Assembly: GCF_001541315.1 (NCBI RefSeq)
Contig: NZ_LMVK01000001.1
Location: 434,001-498,000 of the forward strand
Direction of reading: 5' to 3'
Source: Agrobacterium tumefaciens str. B6
GTDB taxonomy: Bacteria; Pseudomonadota; Alphaproteobacteria; Rhizobiales; Rhizobiaceae
DNA: 64,000 nt
The notes below the pieces were generated by a model, which was not told the DNA's origin, did no database searches, and was given only the letters and a program-made list of their open reading frames with translations. Position 1 is the stretch's first letter, and each line of letters opens with the position of its first letter. A program made the position numbers and the translations under genes. Below are positions 25,375-35,138 of this stretch, one piece after another.

Positions 25375-26654
25375 GTGAAGGCGAGAACCACCACCACGGC
25401 AAGAACGAGATCATCATCGTCAAGCGCCACAAGGGCGGGCACGACGGCGCCCATGGCGGCGCCTGGAAGATCGCCTATGCCGACTTCATGACGGCGATGA
25501 TGGCGTTCTTCCTCGTCATGTGGCTGGTCAATGCCGCCAACGAGGAAACCAAAGCCTCGGTCGCCAGCTATTTCAATCCGATCAAGCTGTCCGATGAGAA
25601 ACCCTCGTCCAAGGGACTGGAAAAGCCTGTCGATAAGGAAGAGGGCGTCCAGAAGAAGGATCAGTCCAACATCCAGGCGGAAAAAGTCACCAAAGGCTCC
25701 GCCGCGGCGACGGGCGAAGATCTGACCTCCCAGACCGGTGAGCAGTCGAATTTCTCCGAAGCGGACTTCTTCGAAAATCCCTATTCCGTGCTGGCTGAAA
25801 TTGCCCAGCAGGTGGGGCAGCAGGCCAATGTCAGCGCCAAGGGCGAGGGCGGCGCTGCTGATTCCGGCCCGGCGACGGGCGCGAGCGGCGGTGAAGCCTA
25901 TCGCGACCCCTTCGATCCCGATTTCTGGACCCAGCAGGTGAAAATCACCCGCGCCGATCAGCCGCAGAAGCCGGTTGAACAGCAGCAGCTCGCGGAGAAC
26001 AAGCAGGAGGATGCGGCCAAAAACGCTCAGGCGGTCGCGCTTAAGTCGTCCGAGACACCGGCCGACAAGACGGAAGACGGCAAGCCGATGGAAGTCGCCG
26101 CCGTGGTGCCGCAGCAGCGTCCGGACGCCGCAGAGCAGGCAGCGCTTTCTCAGCCCAAGCCGGAGCAGCAAAAGGCCAGCGATGCCGAGTGGGAAAAGGC
26201 CGATACCCTGCGCGAGGAAATCGAGAAGCAGATCTCAGGCATTACCGGCAAGCTTTCCGAAGGTCTGGTGGTGACGCCGGCCGAAGGCGGATTGCTGCTT
26301 ACCATTTCCGACCAGACGGAAACGCCGATGTTCAATATCGGATCGGCCGTTCCCCGGCGTGAAATGGTTCTGGCCATGGAAAAAATCGGCAAACTGCTTC
26401 AGGAGCGGGGCGGCAGCGTGGTGATCCGCGGCCATACCGACGGACGGCAGTTCAAGGGCGAGGCCAATGACAACTGGCGGCTCTCCATGGACCGTGCGCA
26501 CAGCGCCTATTACATGCTGGTGCGCGGCGGCCTGTCGGAAGAGCGGGTAAAGCAGGTCTCGGGTTTCGCGGACCGCAGATTGCAGGTGCCGGCGGACCCT
26601 CTGGCAGACGCCAACCGCCGCATCGAAATTCTGCTTGAGGCCGATCGGGGGTGA
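25371..26654 (+). CDS. motB: Flagellar motor stator protein MotB
   Basis: Stator subunit anchored to peptidoglycan. 427 residues: cytoplasmic N-terminus, one membrane segment (about 36-57, [20 protein letters not shown]) with the proton-carrying Asp at residue 38, a linker of about 200 residues rich in Gln/Glu/Lys, and a C-terminal OmpA-like domain ([20 protein letters not shown]) that binds peptidoglycan. It is over 100 residues longer than the enterobacterial protein; the long linker is usual in rhizobia, where MotC binds the periplasmic part. It overlaps both neighbours by 4 bases. Confidence 0.96.
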   Translation: MSEGENHHHGKNEIIIVKRHKGGHDGAHGGAWKIAYADFMTAMMAFFLVMWLVNAANEETKASVASYFNPIKLSDEKPSSKGLEKPVDKEEGVQKKDQSNIQAEKVTKGSAAATGEDLTSQTGEQSNFSEADFFENPYSVLAEIAQQVGQQANVSAKGEGGAADSGPATGASGGEAYRDPFDPDFWTQQVKITRADQPQKPVEQQQLAENKQEDAAKNAQAVALKSSETPADKTEDGKPMEVAAVVPQQRPDAAEQAALSQPKPEQQKASDAEWEKADTLREEIEKQISGITGKLSEGLVVTPAEGGLLLTISDQTETPMFNIGSAVPRREMVLAMEKIGKLLQERGGSVVIRGHTDGRQFKGEANDNWRLSMDRAHSAYYMLVRGGLSEERVKQVSGFADRRLQVPADPLADANRRIEILLEADRG

Positions 26655-27928
26655 GTGTGACGAAAACCTCGAAACGCTGGCTTCTTCTTGCGGCGACGCT
26701 TTGCGGTCTCGGCTCCGAGCCGAGCAAGGCGTTTTCGCAGTCGCAGGACAATCTGATGCCCTATGCCATGCTGCGCTCCCTGCAGTTCGTGCAGGATTCG
26801 GTGGCCATGGGCGACCATTCCGCCGCTGAAATGCAGCGGTTTCTGCTGCAGACGATCGATGAGCGGCTGAAGAGCGCGCCCTCGGCGATCTTCAAGGATC
26901 CGCGCAATGTCGATGCGGCGCTCATCTATGCGATGAGCGGCGGCAACCCGGCGACGCTGGAATTGCTGGTCGCGCGCGATGTGGATGGCAATTTCGATAG
27001 CCGCGTTGCCGATATCCTGCGCAAATACCTGTCCGGCAAGGGAACGCTGGTCGCACAGAGCATCGCGGCCATGGTGCCTGAATATCGCGGCAAGCGGATT
27101 GGCGCCTATCTGGCGCTGATCGGCGGCAATGTGACGATACCGCGCGATCCGCTGGCTGCACTCGGCTTTTACGACATAGCCCGGCTCGAAGCGCCCGGCA
27201 CAATCGTTGAGGAGGCGGCATTGCGCCGCTCGCTCGCTATCGCGGTTGAAGACGGCGATGCTGCGCGCGGCGTCGACTATGCGCAGCGTTATGCGCGGCG
27301 CTTCCTGCATTCGCCCTATGCCAGCCAGTTTGCCGACCTTCTGGTCTCGCTGGTGGTCAAACGCGCCGATTCCATCGGTGAGGAGGCGATACAGGAAACC
27401 TTCGCCATGATGGATACCGAGAGGCAGAAGGAAGCCTATCTGCGCCTTTCTCGCCTCGCGGCGATCAGCGGCAAGGATTCGCTGGCGCGTATGGCGGCGT
27501 TGAAGGCGAAGGCGCTGTCTCCGTCGCTGCCGGGTGAGCCTGAAGTCCAGGCAAATCTCTATGAAAGCCTTTCCAACATCGGCACACCAGATGTGGTGAG
27601 CGCGATCGAGACAATCGGGCAAATCCCCGAAGCGCAGCTTTCGGATCGGGACAGGGCCCTGCGGGAGGCGGCAAGGGCGATTGCAGAGCAGGTGGTTCGT
27701 CCTCCTTCCCTGCAGTCCGGTGTCGGTGCAGACACTGCGGCTACGAAGGATACCGGGCGGAATGCGCCCGAAAACGAGGCGACCGCTGCTGATGCAAAGA
27801 GCATATGGCGGGTCGAAACCCAGAAGGCTGACGATGAGGGCGATAACGTCCGGCAACTCGTGACGAGCGGCCGTAGCAAGCTCGATGAAATCGACAGCCT
27901 GTTGAAGAAAGGCGAGGGGGCACCATGA
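26651..27928 (+). CDS. motC: Periplasmic motility protein MotC
   Basis: Rhizobial motor protein that acts in the periplasm with MotB and governs flagellar speed. 425 residues with a signal sequence ([21 protein letters not shown]) and an all-helical mature part with repeated Ala/Leu-rich segments. The start is GTG at 26651 overlapping the motB stop. The C-terminus ends ARRKL-like ([19 protein letters not shown]). Its chaperone MotE is encoded at 9.7 kb. The identification rests on the motB-motC-fliK order and the overall architecture. Confidence 0.92.
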   Translation: MSVTKTSKRWLLLAATLCGLGSEPSKAFSQSQDNLMPYAMLRSLQFVQDSVAMGDHSAAEMQRFLLQTIDERLKSAPSAIFKDPRNVDAALIYAMSGGNPATLELLVARDVDGNFDSRVADILRKYLSGKGTLVAQSIAAMVPEYRGKRIGAYLALIGGNVTIPRDPLAALGFYDIARLEAPGTIVEEAALRRSLAIAVEDGDAARGVDYAQRYARRFLHSPYASQFADLLVSLVVKRADSIGEEAIQETFAMMDTERQKEAYLRLSRLAAISGKDSLARMAALKAKALSPSLPGEPEVQANLYESLSNIGTPDVVSAIETIGQIPEAQLSDRDRALREAARAIAEQVVRPPSLQSGVGADTAATKDTGRNAPENEATAADAKSIWRVETQKADDEGDNVRQLVTSGRSKLDEIDSLLKKGEGAP

Positions 27929-29283
27929 TCGACGCAACCATCAACGCGATAATGAATGCGCCACCATCCGATCCGCGCGCCGGCAGCGCCAGCGTCAGGG
28001 ACGACGCCAAGGGCGGCAGTTTCGGCGATGCCCTTTCCACGGTCCGGGACGAGCGGCCGCCGCAGGCGCTGCATTCGCGGCATCAGCAGGACAAGAACCC
28101 GGCTGAAGAACAGCAGGCACAGGCTGATAGCGAGGCGGAAAAGATGGATGTCCCGGTCAAGCGGCCCGCAACCTTTCTGAATGCGATCGTCAACGAGCAT
28201 GCCGGCGAAGGTCGTGCCCATGAGACTTTGGCCGAATTTCAGAACGCCGTGAAAACGGCTCGCACACCCGATAACGGCAAAACAGGCAAGAAGCCCAAGG
28301 ACGACACCGACAAGGATGCCGAGGCGGTAGCCGATGTGATCGATCCGAAGCTGGCGGAACCGCAGCTGGGTGTGGCCAACGCCGCCGATGGGGCGACAGC
28401 CAAGACGCCGGTTGAGGAAATTGCACAGGCGATTGCCGGCAAGACCGACACGGTGAAAACAGCCCGGGCTGAACCTGTCCGGGGCCAGGCCGTGCATCTG
28501 GTCAAGGCCCCGCCGACAGGCATTGCCCCTGCCGGTAACGAGGCGGGTTCGGCTTCCGAAAACGAAGGCGATGCCTCGGCATTCCGGTTCTCGTCTCCGC
28601 GTTCGGGCGCGGCCCGGGCTCTCGATATGAGCACGGTGCAGCGTGAGGGGCGGGTCGAGTTCGATGCACGGGAAAGCACCGGCAAAGCGGCAGAAACCAT
28701 CACGGTCCTCGATTCGCGGCGTTTCATCGGTCTGGCGCCTTCGACCAACGCTTCGGCCCTGACCGGCCTGATCGTCAATGATCCGGAATGGGTGAGCGCC
28801 ATGCAGCCCGGCTCGTCGCTTTCCAATGCGGCGGCCCAGAGCAGCACCGGCAAGGTTGTGCATACGCTGAAGCTGCACATGACGCCGATCGAGCTCGGAT
28901 CGGTGACGATGTCGCTGCGTCTTGCCGGTGACGAGCTTGCCGTTCACATGACGGTGGAGAGCGTTGCAGCCTATAAAAAGCTTCAGGACGACAGCAAGAA
29001 CATCCTTGAGGGTCTCAAGGCGCAGGGTCTGACGGTCGATAACATCACCATCAGCATCGCTTCTTCCGACAAGAGTGACCAAACGGGCACACAGGGCAAC
29101 AATCAGCAAAATCAGCAGGCGCAGCAGCAGGGCCAGCAGGCCGCCGCCGGGCGCAACCGTGACGAGTCCGGAGCACGGGGCAGTCGGCAAGGCAATGGCG
29201 ATAATTTGGGGGTGCATAATGAAGGCATGGATGGCGCTCCTGGCTCTGCCCGCTCTTCTGCTGACAATGGCGTCTACCTCTGA
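27925..29283 (+). CDS. fliK: Flagellar hook-length control protein FliK
   Basis: Secreted ruler that stops hook growth and triggers the FlhB switch. 452 residues: a long disordered, Ala/Glu/Lys-rich N-terminal two thirds and a C-terminal Flg_hook domain (about 305-375: LKLHMTPIELGSVTMSLRLA, then MTVESVAAYKKLQDDSKNIL), followed by a Gln-rich tail. In S. meliloti this gene was first called motD and later shown to be fliK. It overlaps motC by 4 bases; its last 65 bases overlap the next gene in another frame. Confidence 0.9.
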   Translation: MIDATINAIMNAPPSDPRAGSASVRDDAKGGSFGDALSTVRDERPPQALHSRHQQDKNPAEEQQAQADSEAEKMDVPVKRPATFLNAIVNEHAGEGRAHETLAEFQNAVKTARTPDNGKTGKKPKDDTDKDAEAVADVIDPKLAEPQLGVANAADGATAKTPVEEIAQAIAGKTDTVKTARAEPVRGQAVHLVKAPPTGIAPAGNEAGSASENEGDASAFRFSSPRSGAARALDMSTVQREGRVEFDARESTGKAAETITVLDSRRFIGLAPSTNASALTGLIVNDPEWVSAMQPGSSLSNAAAQSSTGKVVHTLKLHMTPIELGSVTMSLRLAGDELAVHMTVESVAAYKKLQDDSKNILEGLKAQGLTVDNITISIASSDKSDQTGTQGNNQQNQQAQQQGQQAAAGRNRDESGARGSRQGNGDNLGVHNEGMDGAPGSARSSADNGVYL

Positions 29284-29797
29284 AAACGCGTCGGCCTCGG
29301 CGACATCAGGCGTCTGTGAAAGAGAGATCCAGTCGGCGGCACGCAAATATGGCGTGCCGGAGGGAATTCTCTATTCGGTGGGCCTGACCGAGACGGGCCG
29401 CAAGGGGCGGCTCGACCCCAATGCCATGAATATCGAGGGAAAACCGGTATTTGCGACCTCCACCGAGGAAGCCCTGATGACTTTCGAGGCGGCGAAGCGC
29501 AACGGCGCCAAGCTGATCGACCTCGGCTGCATGCAGATAAATCATTATTTCCACGGCGAAAACTTCTCATCCCCGCGGGAAATGTTCGATCCGCGTCGCA
29601 ATGTGGAATATGCCGCCATGTTCCTTCGCAACCTTCACAACAGGCATGAAACCTGGACCATGGCGGTCGCCCGTTATCACGCCGGCCCCAACAATGACCC
29701 GGCGCAGAAGAAATATGTTTGCCGCGTCATCGCTAATCTGGTGGCGACGGGCTACGGGAAATGGACTCCCAACGCGAAAAATTTCTGCGACGGGTAA
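29219..29797 (+). CDS. Periplasmic lytic transglycosylase (SLT domain)
   Basis: 192 residues with a signal peptide (MKAWMALLALPALLLTMAST) and an SLT-type domain: ETGRKGRLDPNAMNIEG holds the likely catalytic Glu in LTETG, followed by DLGCMQINHYFH and VARYHAGPNN, the usual lysozyme-like motifs. It would open peptidoglycan for rod passage. The ATG at 29219 has GGGGG 5-9 bases upstream; a start at 29195 is possible. The gene begins inside fliK, so it is co-transcribed with motB-motC-fliK and probably dedicated to flagella, which fits the absence of a FlgJ muramidase domain in this cluster. Confidence 0.9.
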   Translation: MKAWMALLALPALLLTMASTSENASASATSGVCEREIQSAARKYGVPEGILYSVGLTETGRKGRLDPNAMNIEGKPVFATSTEEALMTFEAAKRNGAKLIDLGCMQINHYFHGENFSSPREMFDPRRNVEYAAMFLRNLHNRHETWTMAVARYHAGPNNDPAQKKYVCRVIANLVATGYGKWTPNAKNFCDG

Positions 29798-29906
29798 CAA
29801 CCTGAAATTGCCTTCAGGCGCCGCAGGACTCGTATTTTGAAATGTGGCGATAGATTGATCAAAAAAAGGCATTTCAAGCGGTTTTTTCGGAATTTTGAAA
29901 TTTCTA

Positions 29907-29976
29907 CACAAAAATTTTGTGCCATATATGGTTAATACCCACTATATATAGATCAAATCGGCACAAAATGGTTAAT
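29907..29976 (+). promoter_or_regulatory. Repeated boxes upstream of rem
   Basis: The 282-bp AT-rich gap before rem holds CACAAAA-A-TTTTGTG (29907-29921), GGCACAAAA (29960-29968, inverted to TTTTGTGCC at 29915-29923) and the direct repeat TGGTTAAT at 29929-29936 and 29969-29976, exactly 40 bp apart. These look like sites for a dimeric regulator; VisNR or Rem itself are candidates from S. meliloti knowledge, not from this sequence. Confidence 0.5.
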
Positions 29977-30079
29977 CAATTATTAATAACTATCGATGAT
30001 TTCCTACAGTTGTCGCTGAATCCCCCGATTCGTACCAATGCCTCATTGGAAAACACCACACTGATTCGGAGGCGGACGA

Positions 30080-30751
30080 ATGATCGTAGTGGTTGATGAG
30101 CGCGAGCTCGTTAAAGACGGCTATACATCTCTATTTGGGCGTGAGGGCATTCCCTCGACCGGGTTCGATCCGGTCGAATTCGGGGAGTGGGTCTCGACGG
30201 CAGCGGAAAGCGATCTGGCGGCTGTGGAAGCCTTCCTGATCGGCCAGGGCGACCGGAGCTTTGCTTTGCCGAAGGCGATCAGGGATCGCACGACGGCGCC
30301 TGTCATCGCGGTCAGCGACCAACCCTCGCTGGAATCCACGCTGGCGCTTTTCGACAGCGGCGTCGACGACGTCGTGCGCAAGCCGGTTCATCCCCGTGAA
30401 ATCCTTGCACGTGCGGCGGCTATCCGCCGCCGGCTGCAGGTCATCTCGAACTTCACAGATGCGGGGCCGATTCGGGTTTTCTCCGACGGCCGCGACCCCG
30501 AAGTGGGTGGCGAGGTATTTCCCTTGCCGCGCCGTGAGCGCCGTATCCTCGAATATTTGATCGCCAATCGCGGACGCCGCGTTTCCAAGGCGCAGATTTT
30601 CAATGCCATCTACGGCATCTTTGATGACGACGTCGAAGAAAACGTTGTCGAAAGCCACATCAGCAAGCTGCGCAAGAAGCTGCGCAAGAAGCTTGGCTAC
30701 GATCCGGTCGATTCCAAGCGGTTCCTCGGCTACAGCATTGATTGGCAATGA
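30080..30751 (+). CDS. rem: Motility response regulator Rem
   Basis: OmpR-type transcription activator of flagellar genes. 223 residues: an N-terminal receiver-like domain (about 1-115) in which the usual acidic pocket and phospho-Asp are not clear, suggesting phosphorylation-independent action, and a C-terminal winged helix (about 130-223: [40 protein letters not shown]). Length and sequence character fit S. meliloti Rem, which sits below VisNR and above the later flagellar genes. It lies between the motBC operon and flgE with its own upstream region. Confidence 0.9.
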   Translation: MIVVVDERELVKDGYTSLFGREGIPSTGFDPVEFGEWVSTAAESDLAAVEAFLIGQGDRSFALPKAIRDRTTAPVIAVSDQPSLESTLALFDSGVDDVVRKPVHPREILARAAAIRRRLQVISNFTDAGPIRVFSDGRDPEVGGEVFPLPRRERRILEYLIANRGRRVSKAQIFNAIYGIFDDDVEENVVESHISKLRKKLRKKLGYDPVDSKRFLGYSIDWQ

Positions 30752-30799
30752 TTTTCATTGACCCGCGTGGTCTTTTTCAAACGCGGTATTTCCGACAGC

Positions 30800-30812
30800 T
30801 TCACGCAAGCCA
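30800..30812 (+). promoter_or_regulatory. TTCACGCAAGCCA element upstream of flgE
   Basis: Identical to the element before motA (17584-17596). It ends 43 bases before the flgE ATG in the 104-bp gap after rem. This supports a separate promoter for the flgE-flgK-flgL-flaF-flbT-flgD-fliQ-flhA-fliR series. Confidence 0.5.
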
Positions 30813-30855
30813 AACGCTTTACCTTCTCCCTGAAGATGACCACGAGGGTTTTTGA

Positions 30856-32151
30856 ATGAGTATTTTCGGCACTATGCGAACCGGTGTGTCCGGCATGAAT
30901 GCGCAGGCGAACAAGCTGGGGACCGTGGGCGACAACATCGCCAACGCAAGCACCACCGGTTACAAGCGTGCATCCACGTCGTTCTCCTCGCTCGTTCTGC
31001 CCTCCTCATCGGGCAGCTACGCCTCAGGCGGCGTACAGTCCAATGTTCGCTACAGCATTTCGGAGCAGGGAAACCTCTCCTACACCACCTCGAGCACTGA
31101 TCTTGCGGTTCAGGGCAACGGCTTTTTCGTGGTTCAGGATGGTGCAGGCACGCCTTATCTCACACGTGCGGGCTCCTTCCAGAAGAATTCCGAAGGCTTC
31201 CTGGAGAATGCGGCCGGCTTCAAGCTGATGGGCTATCCCTACGGAGCCAATCCGCCGGCTGCCGTCGTCAACGGCTTTACCGGCCTCGAAGCCATAAACA
31301 TCAACGACTTCGGTTTGACGGCTTCGCCTTCCACGCAGGGCAGTTTCCCGGCCAACCTCAATCGTGACGAGGCAATCGTTGCCGCGGGATCGCGTCCGAG
31401 CGACAACGTTGCGACCTCGACGGTTGGCGCAAAGACTTCGCTGACAGCTTTTGATAGCGGCGGCGCCAAGGTTCTCTACGACTTCTATTACACGCGGATC
31501 GACAACGACGCTTCCGGTAACCCCCAGTGGGAAGTCAGCGTATATCGTCAGGACCAGTCAACGGATGGCGGCTTCCCTTATACGGCAACCGCGCCGGCGA
31601 CGCTTGTCAAGGAAAGTGTCACGCTGACCTTCGACCCGGCTACCAATAAGCTCACCAGCGGATCCGATAAATCGATAACGATCAACGACAGCAACAGCGG
31701 TGTGGCGCAGGCGATCGATATCGACATGTCGCAGATGACGCAGTTTTCCTCGAAGTTCACGCCCGGTACGGCCGTTCTGAACGGTAACGGTCCGAGCCAG
31801 ATCAAGGATGTCGAAATCGGCAAGGATGGTTTGGTGACGGCGGTCTATCAGGATGGCGGTCGCCGCAACATCTACCAGCTGGCGCTGGCCACCGTACCGA
31901 GCGTCGACAATCTGAGCCCGCAGAACGGCAACGTCTATCTGCCGAGCAACGAGTCGGGTGTCGTCACCATCGGCTTCCCGCAGTCGGGCAGCTTCGGTTA
32001 CATCCAGAAGGGTGCGCTGGAAGGGTCGAACGTCGATATCGCCAGCGAACTCACCGACATGATTGAATCCCAGCGTATCTACACAGCGAATTCGAAAGTC
32101 TTCCAGACTGGATCGGATTTGATGGACGTCCTGATCAATCTGAAGAGATAA
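30856..32151 (+). CDS. flgE: Flagellar hook protein FlgE
   Basis: Hook subunit of 431 residues. The N-terminal rod/hook signature DNIANASTTGYKRA is at about residues 27-40, the central FlgE domain (GAKTSLTAFDSGGAKVLYDF) is present, and the C-terminus has NVDIASELTDMIESQRIYTA. Normal length for alphaproteobacteria. First gene of the long late plus-strand operon. Confidence 0.97.
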   Translation: MSIFGTMRTGVSGMNAQANKLGTVGDNIANASTTGYKRASTSFSSLVLPSSSGSYASGGVQSNVRYSISEQGNLSYTTSSTDLAVQGNGFFVVQDGAGTPYLTRAGSFQKNSEGFLENAAGFKLMGYPYGANPPAAVVNGFTGLEAININDFGLTASPSTQGSFPANLNRDEAIVAAGSRPSDNVATSTVGAKTSLTAFDSGGAKVLYDFYYTRIDNDASGNPQWEVSVYRQDQSTDGGFPYTATAPATLVKESVTLTFDPATNKLTSGSDKSITINDSNSGVAQAIDIDMSQMTQFSSKFTPGTAVLNGNGPSQIKDVEIGKDGLVTAVYQDGGRRNIYQLALATVPSVDNLSPQNGNVYLPSNESGVVTIGFPQSGSFGYIQKGALEGSNVDIASELTDMIESQRIYTANSKVFQTGSDLMDVLINLKR

Positions 32152-32173
32152 TACTTCTCACGAGGACAGATGA

Positions 32174-33652
32174 ATGTCGCTCACGTCAGCAATGAATACT
32201 GCGCAGTCGATTTTCAATAATACAGGTAAGCAGACGGACGTTACCTCGAAAAACATTGCCAATGTCGGCAATGCGAACTACGTCAAGCGAACCGCCATTC
32301 TCGGCACGACCATGGCTGGAGCGAGTATCGTCTCCAACGGTCGTGCCCAGAATGAAAGTCTTCTCAGGCAGACAATCTCCAGCTCTTCTCTTGCTTCCGG
32401 CCAGAGCACCGTGCTCAACGGCCTTCAGGAAATGAAGAGCGTTTTCGGCGGCAACGATTACGAGAGTTCGCCGGCCACCTATATGAAGGAACTGCTGAAA
32501 AGCCTGGACGCTTACGCGGCCAAGCCGAGCGATGCCGCTCTGGCGGCGACGGCCGTCACCTCGGCCACGGATGTCGCCAGTTCCCTGAACAAGGCTTCGA
32601 GCGAATTGCAGGCGATGCGTCTGCGCGCCGACAAGGAAATCTCCCTCCAGGTCGACAAGCTGAACGGGCTGCTCGCGAAGTTCGAGGAAGCCAATAACGA
32701 GGTCAAGGCGCAGACGGCGATCGGCGGCGATCCAAGCGACGCTCTCGATCAGCGCGAAGCGCTTCTGAAGGACATCTCCTCCATCATCGGCATCAATGTC
32801 GTCAATCGCCCCAACAACGATGTGGCGCTTTATACGACTGACGGTGCGACGCTGTTCGAGATCGTGCCGCGCAGCGTGACCTTCAAGACGCAGCCGGGCT
32901 ACGATGCGACGACCACGGGCAACGCCATTTATGTCGATGGCGTAACGCTGAAGGCGGGCAGCGGCAGCAACACAACGGCGGAAGGATCGCTTCAGGGCCT
33001 GATGCAGGTGCGTGATGATCTGGCGCCGACGATGCAGAGCCAGCTCGACGAAATCGCGCGCGGCCTCATCACCATGTTTGCGGAAAAGCCCGCGGACCCG
33101 ACCAGCGGTCTGCCAGACATGCCTGGCCTCTTCACCTACGGTTCGCCGTTGGCGACGACAATTCCGCCGGACGGAACTGTCTCTCCGGGGCTCGCGGCCA
33201 GCATTACCGTCAACCCGGCGTTAATTATTTCCAAAGGTGGCAATCCGGAATTGTTGCGTGACGGCGGTATCAACGGTACCGATTACGTGATCAATACCGC
33301 AACATCGGGTGGAACCGGTTTCTCCGCCCTGATCCGCAGCTATGTCACTGCTTTTGACGCGCCCATGAATTTTGCCGCGTCGACACGTATCGATACGAAT
33401 ACCAGCATCCTGAAATACGGCACCAACTCGATGGGGTGGCTCGAACAGGAACGTTCCGGCGCGACTTCGGCAAACGAAGCGAAAAGCGCGCTTTATGAGC
33501 GCTCCGCCACTTCCTATTCGAACAGCACGGCGGTCAGCCTGGACGAGGAACTGTCACTGCTCATGGATATCGAGCAATCTTACAAGGCCGCGACCAAACT
33601 GGTGACGACCGTTGATGAAATGCTCAAGTCCTTGATGGACATGGTGAGGTAA
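32174..33652 (+). CDS. flgK: Hook-filament junction protein FlgK
   Basis: First hook-associated protein, 492 residues. The N-terminal SKNIANVGNANYVKRTAILG resembles the rod/hook signature, long helices follow (LQAMRLRADKEISLQVDKLN; DALDQREALLKDISSIIGIN), and the C-terminus has VSLDEELSLLMDIEQSYKAA. It follows flgE by 22 bases and is separated from flgL by 3 bases. Confidence 0.94.
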   Translation: MSLTSAMNTAQSIFNNTGKQTDVTSKNIANVGNANYVKRTAILGTTMAGASIVSNGRAQNESLLRQTISSSSLASGQSTVLNGLQEMKSVFGGNDYESSPATYMKELLKSLDAYAAKPSDAALAATAVTSATDVASSLNKASSELQAMRLRADKEISLQVDKLNGLLAKFEEANNEVKAQTAIGGDPSDALDQREALLKDISSIIGINVVNRPNNDVALYTTDGATLFEIVPRSVTFKTQPGYDATTTGNAIYVDGVTLKAGSGSNTTAEGSLQGLMQVRDDLAPTMQSQLDEIARGLITMFAEKPADPTSGLPDMPGLFTYGSPLATTIPPDGTVSPGLAASITVNPALIISKGGNPELLRDGGINGTDYVINTATSGGTGFSALIRSYVTAFDAPMNFAASTRIDTNTSILKYGTNSMGWLEQERSGATSANEAKSALYERSATSYSNSTAVSLDEELSLLMDIEQSYKAATKLVTTVDEMLKSLMDMVR

Positions 33653-33655
33653 ACG

Positions 33656-34759
33656 ATGAAAACGTCATTCATTTCATCGCTGGCGATGCAGAACAGCATG
33701 CGCAGCACCATCCTCAAGGCTCAGCTTGAGATGACCAATCTCAATACCGAGCTGACGACGGGCAAGCATGCCGATCTCGGCGTGACGCTGGGCGCCAATA
33801 CCGCCCGCAGCCTCGATCTCAATCGCGATATCGACCGCATCACCTCGCTGGTCAGCGTCAATTCGATTGCAACGCAACGCCTCAAATCCTCGCAGACGGC
33901 GCTGGACGGCATGGCGAAGGCCGCGCAGGAGATTCAGAAGGTTCTGGTCCCCAATACCAGCAGTGAAGCACCGACGCTGTCGACGGTCGCCCAGACCATC
34001 TCGAATGCGTTCAACAACTTCACCAGCTTCGCCAATACAGCGGTCAATGGCGAGTATCTGTTCTCCGGCATCAATACGGATGTGAAGCCTGTCGATGACT
34101 ATTTCGCGGATGGATCTCCGCTGAAGGAAGCCTATGAGACGGAGCTGAACGCATTCATGGCGGCGCAGACGCCGCCGGTGGGTGATTTCGCCAGCCTGTC
34201 GAAACCGCAGGTCGAAGCGTTCATGACCCATATCGAAGGCGTGTTCAACGGCACGACCACGGTCACGAACCCGCCGCATAGCAGCCTGACGGCCGGCCAG
34301 AACTATGATTTCTGGACGACCTTCGGTTCGAAGGCGAGCGACACCAACATGACGAGCCGCATCAGCCAGAACGAGGTTGTCGAAACGTCGAGCAACAGCA
34401 ATTCGCAGGGCATGCGTTATTTCGCATTGACCGCGATGACGTCCATGACCTTCCTCGACGCGAAGGTGGACAGCGGCATCCGCGAAATGGTGGCGATGAA
34501 GTCGGTGACCAATATCGGCACCGCCATCAACGGTCTGAACCAGCAGCAAAGCCAGCTCGGTCTTTCCGAAAGCCGTGTCTCGAAAGCCAATGATTCGCTG
34601 GAGGCCCAGAAGAAGATCATCGAAACGCATCTGCTGGATATTGAGGGGATCGATACCTACGAGGCGAAGACCCGTCTCGATCTGCTGCAGCAGCAGATTG
34701 AAATCGCATACAGCCTCACGTCGCGTCTGCAAAAAATGAGTCTGGTAAACTACCTCTGA
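33656..34759 (+). CDS. flgL: Hook-filament junction protein FlgL
   Basis: Second hook-associated protein (HAP3), flagellin-like, 367 residues. N-terminal helices (LKAQLEMTNLNTELTTGKHA) and the C-terminal helix (YEAKTRLDLLQQQIEIAYSL) pack like flagellin D0/D1. The C-terminus SLVNYL is typical for the family. Directly after flgK and before flaF. Confidence 0.92.
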   Translation: MKTSFISSLAMQNSMRSTILKAQLEMTNLNTELTTGKHADLGVTLGANTARSLDLNRDIDRITSLVSVNSIATQRLKSSQTALDGMAKAAQEIQKVLVPNTSSEAPTLSTVAQTISNAFNNFTSFANTAVNGEYLFSGINTDVKPVDDYFADGSPLKEAYETELNAFMAAQTPPVGDFASLSKPQVEAFMTHIEGVFNGTTTVTNPPHSSLTAGQNYDFWTTFGSKASDTNMTSRISQNEVVETSSNSNSQGMRYFALTAMTSMTFLDAKVDSGIREMVAMKSVTNIGTAINGLNQQQSQLGLSESRVSKANDSLEAQKKIIETHLLDIEGIDTYEAKTRLDLLQQQIEIAYSLTSRLQKMSLVNYL

Positions 34760-34793
34760 TGAACAGAGGTGGCGGCAGATAAAGGATACATGA

Positions 34794-35138
34794 ATGTACC
34801 AGTTTTCCTACGCCGAAATCATGGAGGATGGTGTCGCCAACGCGAAAGATCGCGAGCGGCAGGCGTTGACCAAATCGATCGACCTTCTGGTGGAGGCAAG
34901 GGACTCCTCCTCGCAGCGGCCCACGATCGAAGCACTTTTTTACACTCGACGGGTCTGGATCCGCTTCATTGAGGATCTCAAGCAACCCGACAACCAGCTG
35001 GCCATGGAACTCAGAGCCAATCTGATCTCCATCGCGATCTGGATTTTGAAAGAGTGCGAACTGATCCGGAAACGTCAGTCGACGAATTTCCAGGGCATAA
35101 TTGACGTGACAACCATCATCAGGGATGGACTGAAATGA
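34794..35138 (+). CDS. flaF: Flagellin biosynthesis regulator FlaF
   Basis: 114-residue helical protein starting [20 protein letters not shown]. In Caulobacter and Brucella FlaF is needed for flagellin synthesis and opposes FlbT. The internal [20 protein letters not shown] and [11 protein letters not shown] segments are typical. It overlaps flbT by 4 bases. The flagellin leaders in this window carry a conserved hairpin that this pair might regulate. Confidence 0.93.
   Translation: MYQFSYAEIMEDGVANAKDRERQALTKSIDLLVEARDSSSQRPTIEALFYTRRVWIRFIEDLKQPDNQLAMELRANLISIAIWILKECELIRKRQSTNFQGIIDVTTIIRDGLK

Noticed and set aside
24894..26171. Minus-strand open frame opposite the FliH-like gene and motB
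   Set aside because: Leu/Arg-rich shadow with no motif; MotB is certain on the plus strand.
27559..29346. 595-codon minus-strand open frame opposite motC-fliK
   Set aside because: No domain seen, and the plus-strand genes have overlapping starts and stops typical of a real operon.
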